DNA of 45,287 nt from an uncultured Kineothrix sp. (GTDB lineage: Bacteria > Bacillota > Clostridia > Lachnospirales > Lachnospiraceae), in assembly GCA_910587275.1 (NCBI GenBank), contig CAJUMD010000012.1, positions 1-45,287 on the forward strand, written 5' to 3'. The notes beneath the pieces were generated by a model. The model ran no database searches, was not told the origin of the DNA, and saw only the letters and a list, made by a program, of their open reading frames with translations. The position numbers and the translations under genes were made by a program. Below are positions 23,398 through 32,092 of the stretch, in pieces; within the stretch, counting starts at the first letter, position 1; every line of letters starts with the position of its first letter.

Positions 23398-25211
23398 GTT
23401 TGGCAGGCAGGAGCGGGAAGGAAGCCGCAAAACATCTGTTTTGGCGGACGGGATTAAGGCACGGCGGGCTTTTGGCGGGATATGTGGCAGGGGCTTTTCT
23501 GGTGAATGCCATTGTGATTTACGGTAACGATTTCATCGCACAGGCGGTAGACCGGGTATTTAACGGGCAGAATGTGGAAATCCGCACTTTTCTGCTGCCG
23601 CTTCTGTGGATGATTGCGGCAGGGGCGCTTACCGCATACGGGAAAAGCCTGTGCGGGAGCCATTACAGTGCAGTGGTCGCGCGGGACGTGCGCGGTAAAC
23701 TGGGACGGCTTCTGCCGGAACTGCCGTTTTGTTATTTTGACGAAAAGGGTTCGGGCAGCGTCATGACAAAGCTGGGTTCCGACATCGGGGAAGCCGGACG
23801 CTTTTTTTCGGAAATCCTGCCGGAATTTCTGGTTAATATCATTACGGTGACAACGGTGACGGCGTACCTTGTCCGTATGGATGCCGCGCTGATTCTGATT
23901 TTGTTTGCCAGCTATCCGCTGATGCTGGTGGTGGCGAACTGGCTTTCCAAACGGTTGGAGAAAGTGGTGGTAAAATGGAGGACGAACCTGGATATCCGCA
24001 CGCAGACGGCTTACGACGCGGTACAGGGAATCGTCACGGGCAGAAGCTATAACCTGTATGACGTGATGAAACGGCGGATTGACGGCACCATCGATACCAT
24101 TGCGGAACACGGCTGCGCCAGCACGCGGATTACAAGCATGGGCTGGGTGGTGAAAAATATACTGACCACCATTCCGGTAACGGGATGTTATCTGTTTGCA
24201 TTGCATGAGATGCTTACGGGAAGGATTACCACGGGTGAGATGCTTTCCTTTACCGTATTGATGGGACGGATTCTGTATCCCATCGGGGATGTGGTATTCT
24301 GCCTGAATGATTTCCGGCAGGCGGGCGTTGCGATGAAGCGTTTACGGGAATTGTATGAGGCTGAAACGGAAACGGAAGCGGCGGGAACGTTCCGGGGGGC
24401 GGACGGAAAAAGGCAGGACCGGTCTGCGGAGGAAAGGCGGTTTACGGATGGGGGAAAGCAGGACAACGTCATTGTATGGGAGAATGTCCGTTTTGGCTAC
24501 CGGGAAGACCAAATGGTGTTAAACGGAATCAGTTTTCGCATCAGACAGGGGGAAACGGCGGCATTTGTGGGCGGTTCGGGAGAGGGGAAAAGTACGTTGT
24601 TCCGCCTGTTGTGCGGCTTTTACATAAAAACGTCTGGGCGGTTCTTTTTATATGGGAAGGAGTTTGAAAACTGGGATTTGCAGGCAGCGAGGGAATGTTT
24701 CTCACTGGTGTCCCAAAATGTTTTCCTGTTTCCGGTCAGTATCCGTCAAAATGTGGCATACGGGAAGGAAGGCGCCACGGAGGAGGAAATCGTGGAAGCG
24801 TGTAAAAATGCAAACATCCATGAACGTATCCTGGAATTTCCCCAAGGCTACGATACGGTGGTGGGGGAGAGGGGAACAAGGTTATCGGGCGGGGAAAAGC
24901 AACGGATTTCCATTGCGAGGGCTTTCTTAAAAAATGCGCCGCTTCTTTTGCTGGATGAACCCACGGCAGCGGTGGATGAGGGGACGGAGACACAGATACA
25001 GGAAGCGGTTTCCCGTATTTCCAAAGGGCGAACGGTACTGCTCATAGCCCACAGGCTGTCCACGGTCCGTCAGGCGGACCAGATTTTCGTCATAAAACAC
25101 GGAAAGATTGCGGAGCAGGGGACCCATCAGGAATTGTTGGAGCTTGGCGGAGTTTATGCCGGATTATACGGAGCGGATGGGCATGGGGAAAAAGGAGGAG
25201 TTTTGGCATGA
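23391..25211 (+). CDS. ABC transporter, fused permease and ATPase half-transporter (pair 2, first subunit)
   Basis: This 606-residue half-transporter has six membrane segments in residues 20-320. The ATPase has Walker A GGSGEGKST (about 393), signature LSGGEKQR (about 498), Walker B LLLLDEPTAAVD and H-loop IAHRLST. It is closest within the window to the gene at 17909: both share NIHE-IL and QRISIARAFLKNAP segments. The ATG at 23391 overlaps the upstream stop (ATGGTAG) with GGAGG ten bases before it, and its own end overlaps the next start. Substrate unknown. Confidence 0.92.
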   Translation: MVGLAGRSGKEAAKHLFWRTGLRHGGLLAGYVAGAFLVNAIVIYGNDFIAQAVDRVFNGQNVEIRTFLLPLLWMIAAGALTAYGKSLCGSHYSAVVARDVRGKLGRLLPELPFCYFDEKGSGSVMTKLGSDIGEAGRFFSEILPEFLVNIITVTTVTAYLVRMDAALILILFASYPLMLVVANWLSKRLEKVVVKWRTNLDIRTQTAYDAVQGIVTGRSYNLYDVMKRRIDGTIDTIAEHGCASTRITSMGWVVKNILTTIPVTGCYLFALHEMLTGRITTGEMLSFTVLMGRILYPIGDVVFCLNDFRQAGVAMKRLRELYEAETETEAAGTFRGADGKRQDRSAEERRFTDGGKQDNVIVWENVRFGYREDQMVLNGISFRIRQGETAAFVGGSGEGKSTLFRLLCGFYIKTSGRFFLYGKEFENWDLQAARECFSLVSQNVFLFPVSIRQNVAYGKEGATEEEIVEACKNANIHERILEFPQGYDTVVGERGTRLSGGEKQRISIARAFLKNAPLLLLDEPTAAVDEGTETQIQEAVSRISKGRTVLLIAHRLSTVRQADQIFVIKHGKIAEQGTHQELLELGGVYAGLYGADGHGEKGGVLA

Positions 25212-26957
25212 GGGCTGGCGGTAAGGTAAGGAATACGGATAAAAAGGTATCGGTGTTCTTTTGGTTTATGGGACAGATAGGGGAGCGTCTTCCGTTTTAT
25301 CTTGCGGCGATTGTCATTTCCACCATGGGGCAGGCGATGGGGCGGATTGCCAATGCGTGGATGGTAAAGGACATTGTAACGGCGGCACAGGAACGGAACA
25401 CGCAAGGGCTGGCGGTTACGGTGGCGGTCAATTTCCTTTTGTATGTGGTATCGTGGTTTACCTGGCGGTTTGGCATCGTTCATTATAACATCGAGGCAAA
25501 ACACGGGATTGCAGGGGTGGAGAAAATGGTATTTTCCAAAGCCATGCGTCTGCCCATGGGATATTATGAGAAAAACCACAGCGGTGATTTCATGTCACGC
25601 CTGACCTTCGATGTGGAGCGCGCGGGCGATATTTATACCTCAAGGCTTAGGCGGTTGTCGGCGGCGGTGATATCGGCGGTGGTGTATCTGGTTCCCATGT
25701 TCTATTACAGTTACCGGCTGACCCTGTGTCTTTTGGCGGTAAGCCTTCTTTCTTTTGCCGTAAACGGTTATTTTATGAAACCGATGAAACGGCTGGGCGG
25801 TGAGCTGTCGGAGCGGAACGGGAAAATGATGGAATGCCTGACGGACATTTTGGCAGGAATGGAATTGGTGAAAATCTTTCCGGCAGGCAGGAGGCTGCTT
25901 GCGGATTATGAAGCGGCGAATGAAGGCTGCTGCCGGACGCAGAAAAAAACGAACCGGATGGCGGCTGCCCTGGAGAGCTTAAACTGTCTGTTTGACCTGC
26001 TGGGGACGCTGGCATTTCTTGGGCTTGGTATTGTCTTTCTGTCCGGCGGGATAATCGGGCTGGGGGAATTGGCGGCAGTTTATACCATATATGGCGTATT
26101 CCGTTATGTATTTTTGGAAATCGGGATGTACCTGCCCCAAATGATGAACTGCGTGGCAAATGCGGAACGGCTGTACGGGTTTATGCAGGAGGATGAGGAA
26201 CCGGAACGGTATGGAATTACTGCGGACAGTGAGTCCCGGGCGGCCGGGCAGGGACAGGAACCGGAAACATATGCGGTGGAGATAGCGCATCTGTCTTTTT
26301 CCTATGAAGAAGGCAGGGAGACCGTGAAGGATTTTTCCATGAAGGTAAAAGCGGGAAGCTGTGTGGCTTTAGTCGGGGAATCGGGCTGTGGAAAGAGTAC
26401 GGTTGCCAAGCTGTTGCTGGGATTTTACAAACCCGAAAGCGGGTATATCAGTATATGCGGAAAAAACAGCCAAAACGCCACCCTGTGCGAGATGCGCAGC
26501 CTGATCGGCTATGTGCCCCAGGAGCCGTATCTGTACGGGGTAAGCATTGCGGAGAACATTGCATATGGCAGCAGGTACGCCCGCCCGGAGGATGTTCCCA
26601 TGGAAGAAATCATACAGGCGGCAAAAACTGCCAATGCCCATGATTTTATCATGGCATTGCCGGACGGATACCGTACCGTTCCGGGTGAGCGGGGAAATAC
26701 CCTGTCGGGCGGAGAGAAACAGCGCATCGCCATTGCGCGTGCGGTTCTTAAAGAACGCCCCCATCCTTCTGCTGGATGAAGCCACTTCTGCCTTGGACAA
26801 TGAGTCGGAACGGCTGGTGAACGAGGCATTGGACCGGGTATGCCGGGGACGTACCACGATTATGATTGCCCACCGCAGCTCAACCATTGCCATGGCGGAT
26901 GAGGTGGTTGCGGTAGGGAGGAAACCGGTTTATTCCAGCGGGCAACAAGCCAGGTAG
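25208..26957 (+). pseudogene. ABC half-transporter (pair 2, second subunit) with a +1 frameshift
   Basis: The first frame (25208-26779, 523 residues) gives a complete membrane domain, Walker A GESGCGKST (about 389) and signature LSGGEKQR (about 498). It then breaks at CTTAAAG (26747-26753) into KERPHPSAG and stop. Reading one base further on restores NAPILLLDEATSALD, the H-loop MIAHRSST and a C terminus to 26957. The simplest explanation is one extra A. As read, the product lacks Walker B, D-loop and H-loop and could not hydrolyse ATP at its own site. The final codons (VYSSGQQAR) come from a dispersed repeat. It could be a true mutation, a sequencing error or slippage. It overlaps the upstream gene by 4 bases and resembles the gene at 19708. 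Confidence 0.85.
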
Positions 26958-27005
26958 CCGCACTTGTGCGGATATTTGGCGGCTGCCGCGAGGGTCAATA
27001 CCCCG
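26930..27005 (+). repeat. Dispersed structured repeat, copy 2
   Basis: Nearly identical to 21781-21857, same orientation. It begins inside the restored reading frame of the frameshifted ABC gene and supplies that gene's last residues and stop codon, so it appears to have replaced the original 3' end. Confidence 0.75.
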
Positions 27006-27018
27006 GCGGGGGTGTTGA

Positions 27019-28362
27019 TTAATTTGTCTGCTCCACATCCGTCATCCGCAGGACGGGATTGCGTATCATGTTGACGATTAACGGAATTACCATGATTGCC
27101 CACACGATTGGTTCCGCCACGATAATTCCCATATAGCCGATGGCAGGGGTAAGCAGAAAGGCAATGCATACTTTTCCGGCTAATTCCAGAAAACTGGAAA
27201 ATACGGGCGTCTTATTGTCCCCGAATCCCTGCATGCTGTTGCGGAACAGGCAGATGACTGCAGGTACGAAATAGAAAGAAGTATTCACCTTCAGGTACAG
27301 GGAAGCCGTGTCCAGGATTTCCTGTTCCCGTGTGGACGTAATGAGTCCGACAAGGGCAGGCGATAAGGTAAATGCCACCAGTATGACGCATACGCACCAT
27401 CCGAAGGTCAAAAGCAGCGTATCCCGCAGCCCTTTCCGGATACGGGAATACTTTCCTGCCCCCAGGTTTTGCCCGCAGTAGGTGGCGAGCGTGGTTCCGA
27501 GGACGGAGAACGGCAGCATGAATACCGAGGTTGCTTTCCGCGCCGCCGTGTGTGCCACGATAATATTGGTTCCGAATGTATTGATGCTTGTCTGCAGCGT
27601 GAATGTTCCCAGGTTGACGAAAGAGGTCATGAACGACATGGAAATGCCCGTGGTAAGCAGTTTGCGGTATACTTCTTTTTCCCGTTTCCAGTCTTCCTTT
27701 GTCAAAACCAAAAGGGGATATTTCCTGCGCATGTAGAGAAAACATAGGACTGCGGATAAAGCCTGGCTGATGACTGTGGCATATGCCGCCCCTTCCACGC
27801 CTGTGCCAAGTTCCAGGATAAACGCATAGTCCAGGGCGATATTCAGAAACGATGCTAAAATGAGGAACAGCAGCGGTGTAAAGGAATCGCCGATGGCGCG
27901 CAGGACGGCGGCGCAAAGATGGTAACAGGTGGCTGCCACAAGCCCTGCCAGTACGATGCGGATGTAGCTTTGGGACTGCGGCAGAATTTCCTCCGATATG
28001 TTCAGGAAACGGAGGAGCGGCGTCAGGATGAGGAGACAGAAAGCGCTTACCAGTACCGCGCCGCCCACACCCATAAATACCATGCCGCCGATGGCTTTTT
28101 TCATGTTTTTGTTATCTTTTGCGCCGAAGTAGGTGGCAACTACGATGGCAGCCCCGTTGGCAAAGCCGTTTAACAGTCCGGTCAACAGTTCGCTTAAGGT
28201 GGAAGTCGCCCCTACCGCCGCCAGGGAAGCCTCGCCCAGCGTTTCCCCCACGATGCGGGTATCCACTAAAGTATAGAAAAGGTCAAACAGCCGTCCGATA
28301 AACAGCGGTATGGCAAACAGCAGGATTAATTTCAGCGGTTTCCCCTCAGTCAGGTTTTTCAT
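27019..28362 (-). CDS. MATE family efflux transporter
   Basis: This 447-residue protein has twelve predicted membrane segments and MATE hallmarks. The N terminus is LTEGKPLKLILLFAIPLFIG with FYTLVDTRIVG, and the two homologous halves each carry a hydrophobic repeat. MATE proteins expel drugs or metabolites using sodium or proton gradients; substrate cannot be inferred. The start has AAGGAG eight bases upstream. It lies 31 bases downstream of the transglutaminase-like gene on the same strand and is probably co-transcribed with it. Confidence 0.92.
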   Translation of the reverse strand: MKNLTEGKPLKLILLFAIPLFIGRLFDLFYTLVDTRIVGETLGEASLAAVGATSTLSELLTGLLNGFANGAAIVVATYFGAKDNKNMKKAIGGMVFMGVGGAVLVSAFCLLILTPLLRFLNISEEILPQSQSYIRIVLAGLVAATCYHLCAAVLRAIGDSFTPLLFLILASFLNIALDYAFILELGTGVEGAAYATVISQALSAVLCFLYMRRKYPLLVLTKEDWKREKEVYRKLLTTGISMSFMTSFVNLGTFTLQTSINTFGTNIIVAHTAARKATSVFMLPFSVLGTTLATYCGQNLGAGKYSRIRKGLRDTLLLTFGWCVCVILVAFTLSPALVGLITSTREQEILDTASLYLKVNTSFYFVPAVICLFRNSMQGFGDNKTPVFSSFLELAGKVCIAFLLTPAIGYMGIIVAEPIVWAIMVIPLIVNMIRNPVLRMTDVEQTN

Positions 28363-28393
28363 GTTCGTTCTCCTTGGTTTTCTGGTTCCGCAG

Positions 28394-29218
28394 TCAGTAA
28401 ATGGATAACGGGTCTATGTACACGTTCCCAAGGTTTTCCTCATACTGCATCCAGGTATGGAAAATTTCCAAATCCCCGCACACGTCTATCCGGAACCGGA
28501 GATTGTCGGTCATCCGCTTATGCACGTCAAAGCCGGACGGCGCTATTTCCAAAATGTTGCCGTAATTTCTGTGTTGCCCGTATCCCTGGATACTTTTGCA
28601 GCGGAAGAAAAATAAGTTTTTGGCATAGTAAGTTTTTATTTCATCCATGTCGTCCACGGGATTGCCGTTATAATTCATGGAAGCGGAAAAATAATATTCC
28701 GTATCCTGTGCGATACAGTTTCTTATTTCATACAGGTTCAGGATTTCCCCTTCGGAATTGAGACAGTAACTTCCATAGGTCGGGTCCAGCATAATCCATT
28801 TGTTCCTGTCCGGGACATATGCTTCCACTACCACATGGTTATCCCCGTCTTGTGCATTTTTTGGCATCATGTACATCACTCTTGCCCTGACGCGGAGTGC
28901 CAGCAGGCATTCGCATAAAACAATGGACATTGCCAGGCAATTTATCCCGTAATTTTTGTCAAACGCAGCCCCTAATAAAGTCAGGGCATCCTGGGTATCC
29001 GAATTATCATAATTTCCTTTGTGGCGTATATGGCTGTTTACCCACGAAAGCATATGCAGGCTTTTTTCCAAATCCCCGGTACCTGCAATTTCCGCAAGAT
29101 GGTATTGTTCTATCAATGCCGCATATTCCGGTTCCCCGAAGCTGTATGTGACCGGCGTTTTCCCGGATATTTGGAATACCGTATTCTCCTTTATTTCCCT
29201 AATCCATTCCTGATTCAT
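28394..29218 (-). CDS. Transglutaminase-like domain protein
   Basis: This 274-residue soluble protein has the papain-like triad arrangement of transglutaminase-like domains: Cys94 in YGINCLAMS, His128 in GDNHVVVEAYV and Asp145 in MLDPTYGS. No signal peptide is seen, so it is probably cytoplasmic. Proteins of this kind can be proteases, amidases or inactive scaffolds; no specific substrate can be named. The ATG at 29218 is preceded on the minus strand by a GGGGATTAT site. It lies upstream of the MATE gene. Confidence 0.82.
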   Translation of the reverse strand: MNQEWIREIKENTVFQISGKTPVTYSFGEPEYAALIEQYHLAEIAGTGDLEKSLHMLSWVNSHIRHKGNYDNSDTQDALTLLGAAFDKNYGINCLAMSIVLCECLLALRVRARVMYMMPKNAQDGDNHVVVEAYVPDRNKWIMLDPTYGSYCLNSEGEILNLYEIRNCIAQDTEYYFSASMNYNGNPVDDMDEIKTYYAKNLFFFRCKSIQGYGQHRNYGNILEIAPSGFDVHKRMTDNLRFRIDVCGDLEIFHTWMQYEENLGNVYIDPLSIY

Positions 29219-29370
29219 GATAATCCCCGTTTCTGCATTTTCTTACGTTTTCTGATGGTTTTATTTGCTTTAAGTCTTAACGATTATAACATTCGTGCCG
29301 TGGAAATTCAATCCGTGAAAACGCAAAACCGGTTGCCGCAGGAGCAGAGTAACAGGGGTTTAAAGGGGAT

Positions 29371-29879
29371 TCATGATTCAAAATGCCGGAGTGCGGAAAG
29401 GAACCGCTTCCGCAGCTCGTTTTTTAAGTGAACGGGGTTTAGAACCGTCAATCCGTCGCCAAAGGACATCAGGAAGCCGTACATCCATTCGTTTTCCGGC
29501 ATGACGGCTTTGCCAGTGAGGCAGTCCCCGGTATCAGTAACCGTGTGTTCGCCGAACATGTCGTATACGCGGTGCACCGCTTTTTTGGTAAACCGTAATT
29601 CCATTTGGAGCATCGGATACGGCTTTGGACGCCCGTTAAGATATTCTGCATGTCTTCTTTTGGCAAGACCGATTTTTCCAAAACGAAACCATCCGTGAGG
29701 CGGATGCCCCCTTTATACCCGGTTGCAGTATATACGGGTATTCCTGCGCAGCTTAGTTTGTCGATGTCACGGTAAATGGTTCTTGTGGAAACCTCGAATT
29801 TTTCCACCGGTTCGGAGGCAGTTGATTCCCCTTTGATGAGCAGGTGATATACAATTTGGAATAAGCGGCTCTCCGACAT
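29371..29879 (-). pseudogene. Decayed YafY-type (HTH-WYL) transcriptional regulator
   Basis: The 5' part (from ATG 29879) encodes a DeoR/YafY helix-turn-helix: SRLFQIVYHLLIKGESTASE and VSTRTIYRDIDKLSCAGIPV, then GGIRLTDGFVLEKSVL. Near 29610-29640 the frame changes. The remainder (29371-29613, another frame) encodes RFTKKAVHRVYDMFGEHTV to LRKRFLSALRHF, the usual C-terminal end of this family. The central part that would carry the WYL ligand domain (100 residues or more in intact members) is missing. An internal deletion with a frameshift at the junction explains this. Residual DNA-binding activity is possible but full function is not. Confidence 0.8.
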
Positions 29880-29929
29880 TTGGAAAATCCGCCCCTTCTT
29901 TTGTTTCAATCCAATGAACCGAATAGCCC

Positions 29930-29958
29930 TTGACATATATAGAAGACCGATGTATTAT
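29930..29958 (+). promoter_or_regulatory. Promoter of the padR operon
   Basis: A perfect TTGACA (29930-29935) and TATTAT (29953-29958) are 17 bases apart, upstream of the PadR start. Confidence 0.8.
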
Positions 29959-29990
29959 ATAGATAGCCAATATATAGAATATCTATATAA
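29955..29990 (+). promoter_or_regulatory. PadR operator: 11-bp inverted repeat overlapping the -10
   Basis: TTATATAGATA (29955-29965) and its exact reverse complement TATCTATATAA (29980-29990) flank a 14-base spacer that contains another half-site, so a second overlapping dyad (29971-29978 with 29982-29989) is present. Overlap with the -10 suggests autorepression. Confidence 0.7.
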
Positions 29991-30047
29991 GAGCCGGGGT
30001 AAAGTGTATGAAGGATATTCCGGCAATGGGAAAAGGAGGAACCATAT

Positions 30048-30368
30048 ATGGATAAAACGCTGGTATCGGGAAGTATGTCGATGCTGTTATTAAAACTTTT
30101 GTCGGAAGAAGATAAGTACGGCTACGAAATGATTGAAGCATTACGGCAGCGTTCCGAAAATGTATTTGAATTGAAAGCGGGAACCCTGTATCCGCTGCTG
30201 CACGGTTTGGAGGAAAAGAAACTGCTGACCTCATATGAAAAAGAAGTGCCGGGAAAGGTTAGGAAGTATTACAGTATTACGAAAGAGGGCAGGAAAGCAT
30301 TGAAAGCGAAGGAAGAAGAATGGAAGGAATATTCCCGTGCGGTCTGCCGTGTACTGGAATGTGTCTGA
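30048..30368 (+). CDS. PadR family transcriptional regulator
   Basis: This 106-residue winged-helix repressor has the PadR signature: GSMSMLLLKLLSEEDKYGYE, then LKAGTLYPLLHGLEEKKLL and the wing KVRKYYSITKEGRKAL, with a short C-terminal dimerisation helix. Small PadR proteins usually repress the membrane protein gene next door and themselves. Start ATG 30048 follows AAAGGAGG. The promoter carries a matching inverted repeat, supporting autoregulation. The SEDS-family gene begins 84 bases downstream on the same strand. Confidence 0.93.
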   Translation: MDKTLVSGSMSMLLLKLLSEEDKYGYEMIEALRQRSENVFELKAGTLYPLLHGLEEKKLLTSYEKEVPGKVRKYYSITKEGRKALKAKEEEWKEYSRAVCRVLECV

Positions 30369-30452
30369 AAACGGAAGGAAACGGTAAGCGTGCATGGGAT
30401 ATGGAACAGGGCTGCGTGTGCCCACATATGGCGGGAAGGGAGAGGATATGGC

Positions 30453-31760
30453 ATGGACGAATATATGAGAATACTTTTGGAGCAGATTCATTGTGTGCAG
30501 GCAAGGGAAATGGTGGGGGAGGAAATCAGGAACCATATCATGGACCAGGCACAGGCATACGAACAGGAAGGAATGGACAGGGACCGGGCACTTACGGATG
30601 CAGTCCGGGATATGGGCAATCCCGTGGAGGCAGGGGCCGCTTTGGACCGCATACACCGGCCGCGTATGGACTGGCGGATGCTTGCTTTGGTCGGACTGCT
30701 TAGCGTGTGCAGCATTTTGGTGCATATCGGCGTGGGCGGCAGGCAGGAAATGCTGGGCGGGGGATACGGATGGAGGCATGGCGTAAGGGTTCTTATGGGA
30801 TTTGGACTTATGCTGGCCGTATACCGTTTGGATTATGAAAGGATTGGGAAATACGCGAAAGGGATAGCGGCAGGCTGTTTTTTTATGGCATGGGCGGTTT
30901 CCGTTATGGAAATAGGTTTAAACGGGGCGGGATGGTGGATTTCTCTTGGAATATTTGGAAAAATATCCGTTTCTGATTTATGCTATCTGTATATTCCCGT
31001 TTACGGCGCACTGCTGTACCGGTATAAGGGGAAGGGGTATCTGGGTGTAGGAAAATGCATACTTTGGATGTCTTTTCCGCTACTGACACTGCGGGCAAGC
31101 TGCCTGAGCGCTGCCGTACTGCTGTCTCTTGTATTAATGGCAATGTTTTCGGTGGCGGTAGGGAAAGGATGGTTTGCGGTTTCCAAAAGAAAGACGCTGG
31201 CGGTGTTTTGGACTGCATTTGGGCTGCTTCCCATAGGGGCTGTTGTGTTTGCGGTACGGGGGGATGGTTTGGCGCTTTACCAAACGGAGCGGATTAAGGA
31301 TTTTTTGGGGGAGGAAAGTTCCTATTTGGATTATCAGAGGAAGATGATTATGGAATATGCCAAAAGCATCCGGTTTATCGGTAGCAGCGGGAGGGAATTG
31401 ACGGATTTGTCCAGTATTAATAACGACCATCTGTTGAATTTTGTGGCAAATGATTACGGCATGGCGGCGCTGCTTTTCATCGGGATTCTGCTATTTGCGG
31501 TTGCGGCGAGGATTATCCATGTGTCGTGCGGGCAGAGACATCCGTTGGGAATGATGATGGGCTGCGGCTGCGGACTGTTCTTTGAAATGGTAACGGCGGT
31601 GGATATCCTGCATTTCTTCGGCAGAATACCTTCCATGCGGCTGTTTCTGCCTTTTTTTTCACCGGAAGGGGGAGGAATCCTTGTGGCGTATCTTTTGGCT
31701 GGTATGGTATTAAGTGTGCACCGCTACCGGAATATTAAGGGGTGCGGACATTCCGTGTAG
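30453..31760 (+). CDS. FtsW/RodA/SpoVE (SEDS) family membrane protein with N-terminal permease-prefix domain
   Basis: This 435-residue protein begins with a helical domain of about 75 residues (LLEQIHCVQAREMVGEEIRN, then YEQEGMDRDRALTDAVRDMG) of the HAAS/permease-prefix type commonly encoded next to PadR genes. Multiple membrane helices and a SEDS-like C-terminal half follow (ISLGIFGKISVSDLCYLYIP; NDHLLNFVANDYGMAALLFI; DILHFFGRIPSMRLFLPFFS). SEDS proteins polymerise peptidoglycan glycan strands; whether this divergent member does so is unknown. The ATG at 30453 has GGGAGAGGA upstream. It is probably co-transcribed with padR and controlled by it, perhaps in response to envelope stress. Confidence 0.8.
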   Translation: MDEYMRILLEQIHCVQAREMVGEEIRNHIMDQAQAYEQEGMDRDRALTDAVRDMGNPVEAGAALDRIHRPRMDWRMLALVGLLSVCSILVHIGVGGRQEMLGGGYGWRHGVRVLMGFGLMLAVYRLDYERIGKYAKGIAAGCFFMAWAVSVMEIGLNGAGWWISLGIFGKISVSDLCYLYIPVYGALLYRYKGKGYLGVGKCILWMSFPLLTLRASCLSAAVLLSLVLMAMFSVAVGKGWFAVSKRKTLAVFWTAFGLLPIGAVVFAVRGDGLALYQTERIKDFLGEESSYLDYQRKMIMEYAKSIRFIGSSGRELTDLSSINNDHLLNFVANDYGMAALLFIGILLFAVAARIIHVSCGQRHPLGMMMGCGCGLFFEMVTAVDILHFFGRIPSMRLFLPFFSPEGGGILVAYLLAGMVLSVHRYRNIKGCGHSV

Positions 31761-31793
31761 GGCATTTGCATGGCAACTTTCCGTACAAATTAC

Positions 31794-31822
31794 TTGCACT
31801 GCAGCAGTATTTCTGATAAGAT
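31794..31822 (+). promoter_or_regulatory. Promoter of the ZTP riboswitch-purine operon
   Basis: TTGCAC (31794-31799) and TAAGAT (31817-31822) are separated by 17 bases; the predicted start is at the first base of the riboswitch P1 stem near 31830. Confidence 0.7.
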
Positions 31823-31830
31823 AAGAAAAA

Positions 31831-31925
31831 GTACACGACTGACGGAAACAGGGTTGCCTGTGTAGGAGAGCACCTACAGGGAGTGTACGGAGGGAATTGG
31901 AATGGAAAGGCCGACCGTCTGGGCA
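31831..31925 (+). ncRNA. ZTP (pfl) riboswitch
   Basis: The P1 stem GTACAC/GTGTAC encloses the ACGACTGACGG internal loop strand and the GTAGG-AGAGCA-CCTAC hairpin followed by AGGGAGTGTAC. The conserved downstream pseudoknot hairpin segment CCGACCGTCTGGGCA is at 31911-31925. This is the pfl motif that binds the folate-stress alarmone ZTP or its monophosphate ZMP (AICAR). Its placement before the purO and AICAR transformylase genes is exactly that expected. Confidence 0.9.
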
Positions 31926-31955
31926 GCACGGAATCAGTGCGTCCGGGCGGTTTTT
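31914..31955 (+). terminator. ZTP-controlled intrinsic terminator
   Basis: Bases 31914-31924 pair with 31941-31951 over 11 bp (three G-U pairs), enclosing a small GCAC/GTGC hairpin and followed by TTTTT. The 5' arm is the conserved riboswitch pseudoknot segment, so ligand binding should prevent termination and turn the operon on. Confidence 0.88.
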
Positions 31956-31980
31956 GAATATGCCGCGAAAGCGCCGCGCG

Positions 31981-32032
31981 ACCCGTGCGTCCAAAAGAAA
32001 AATGCCGGCAAAGCCGGCGGGTGTCCGGTACG
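31981..32032 (+). repeat. Short structured repeat, copy A
   Basis: Hairpin element with outer stem GCGTCC/GGGTGT, an A-rich bulge of about 11 bases on the 5' side only, and inner stem GCCGGC-AAA-GCCGGC, followed by CCGGTAC. The same layout occurs at 36781-36832 and 39442-39495. It lies in the purO leader after the ZTP terminator. Confidence 0.65.
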
Positions 32033-32092
32033 GCAGGAGGAAGAGGCATTTTTTGCCTAATTGCACAGACCAGTGCAGGAATGGAGGAAACG

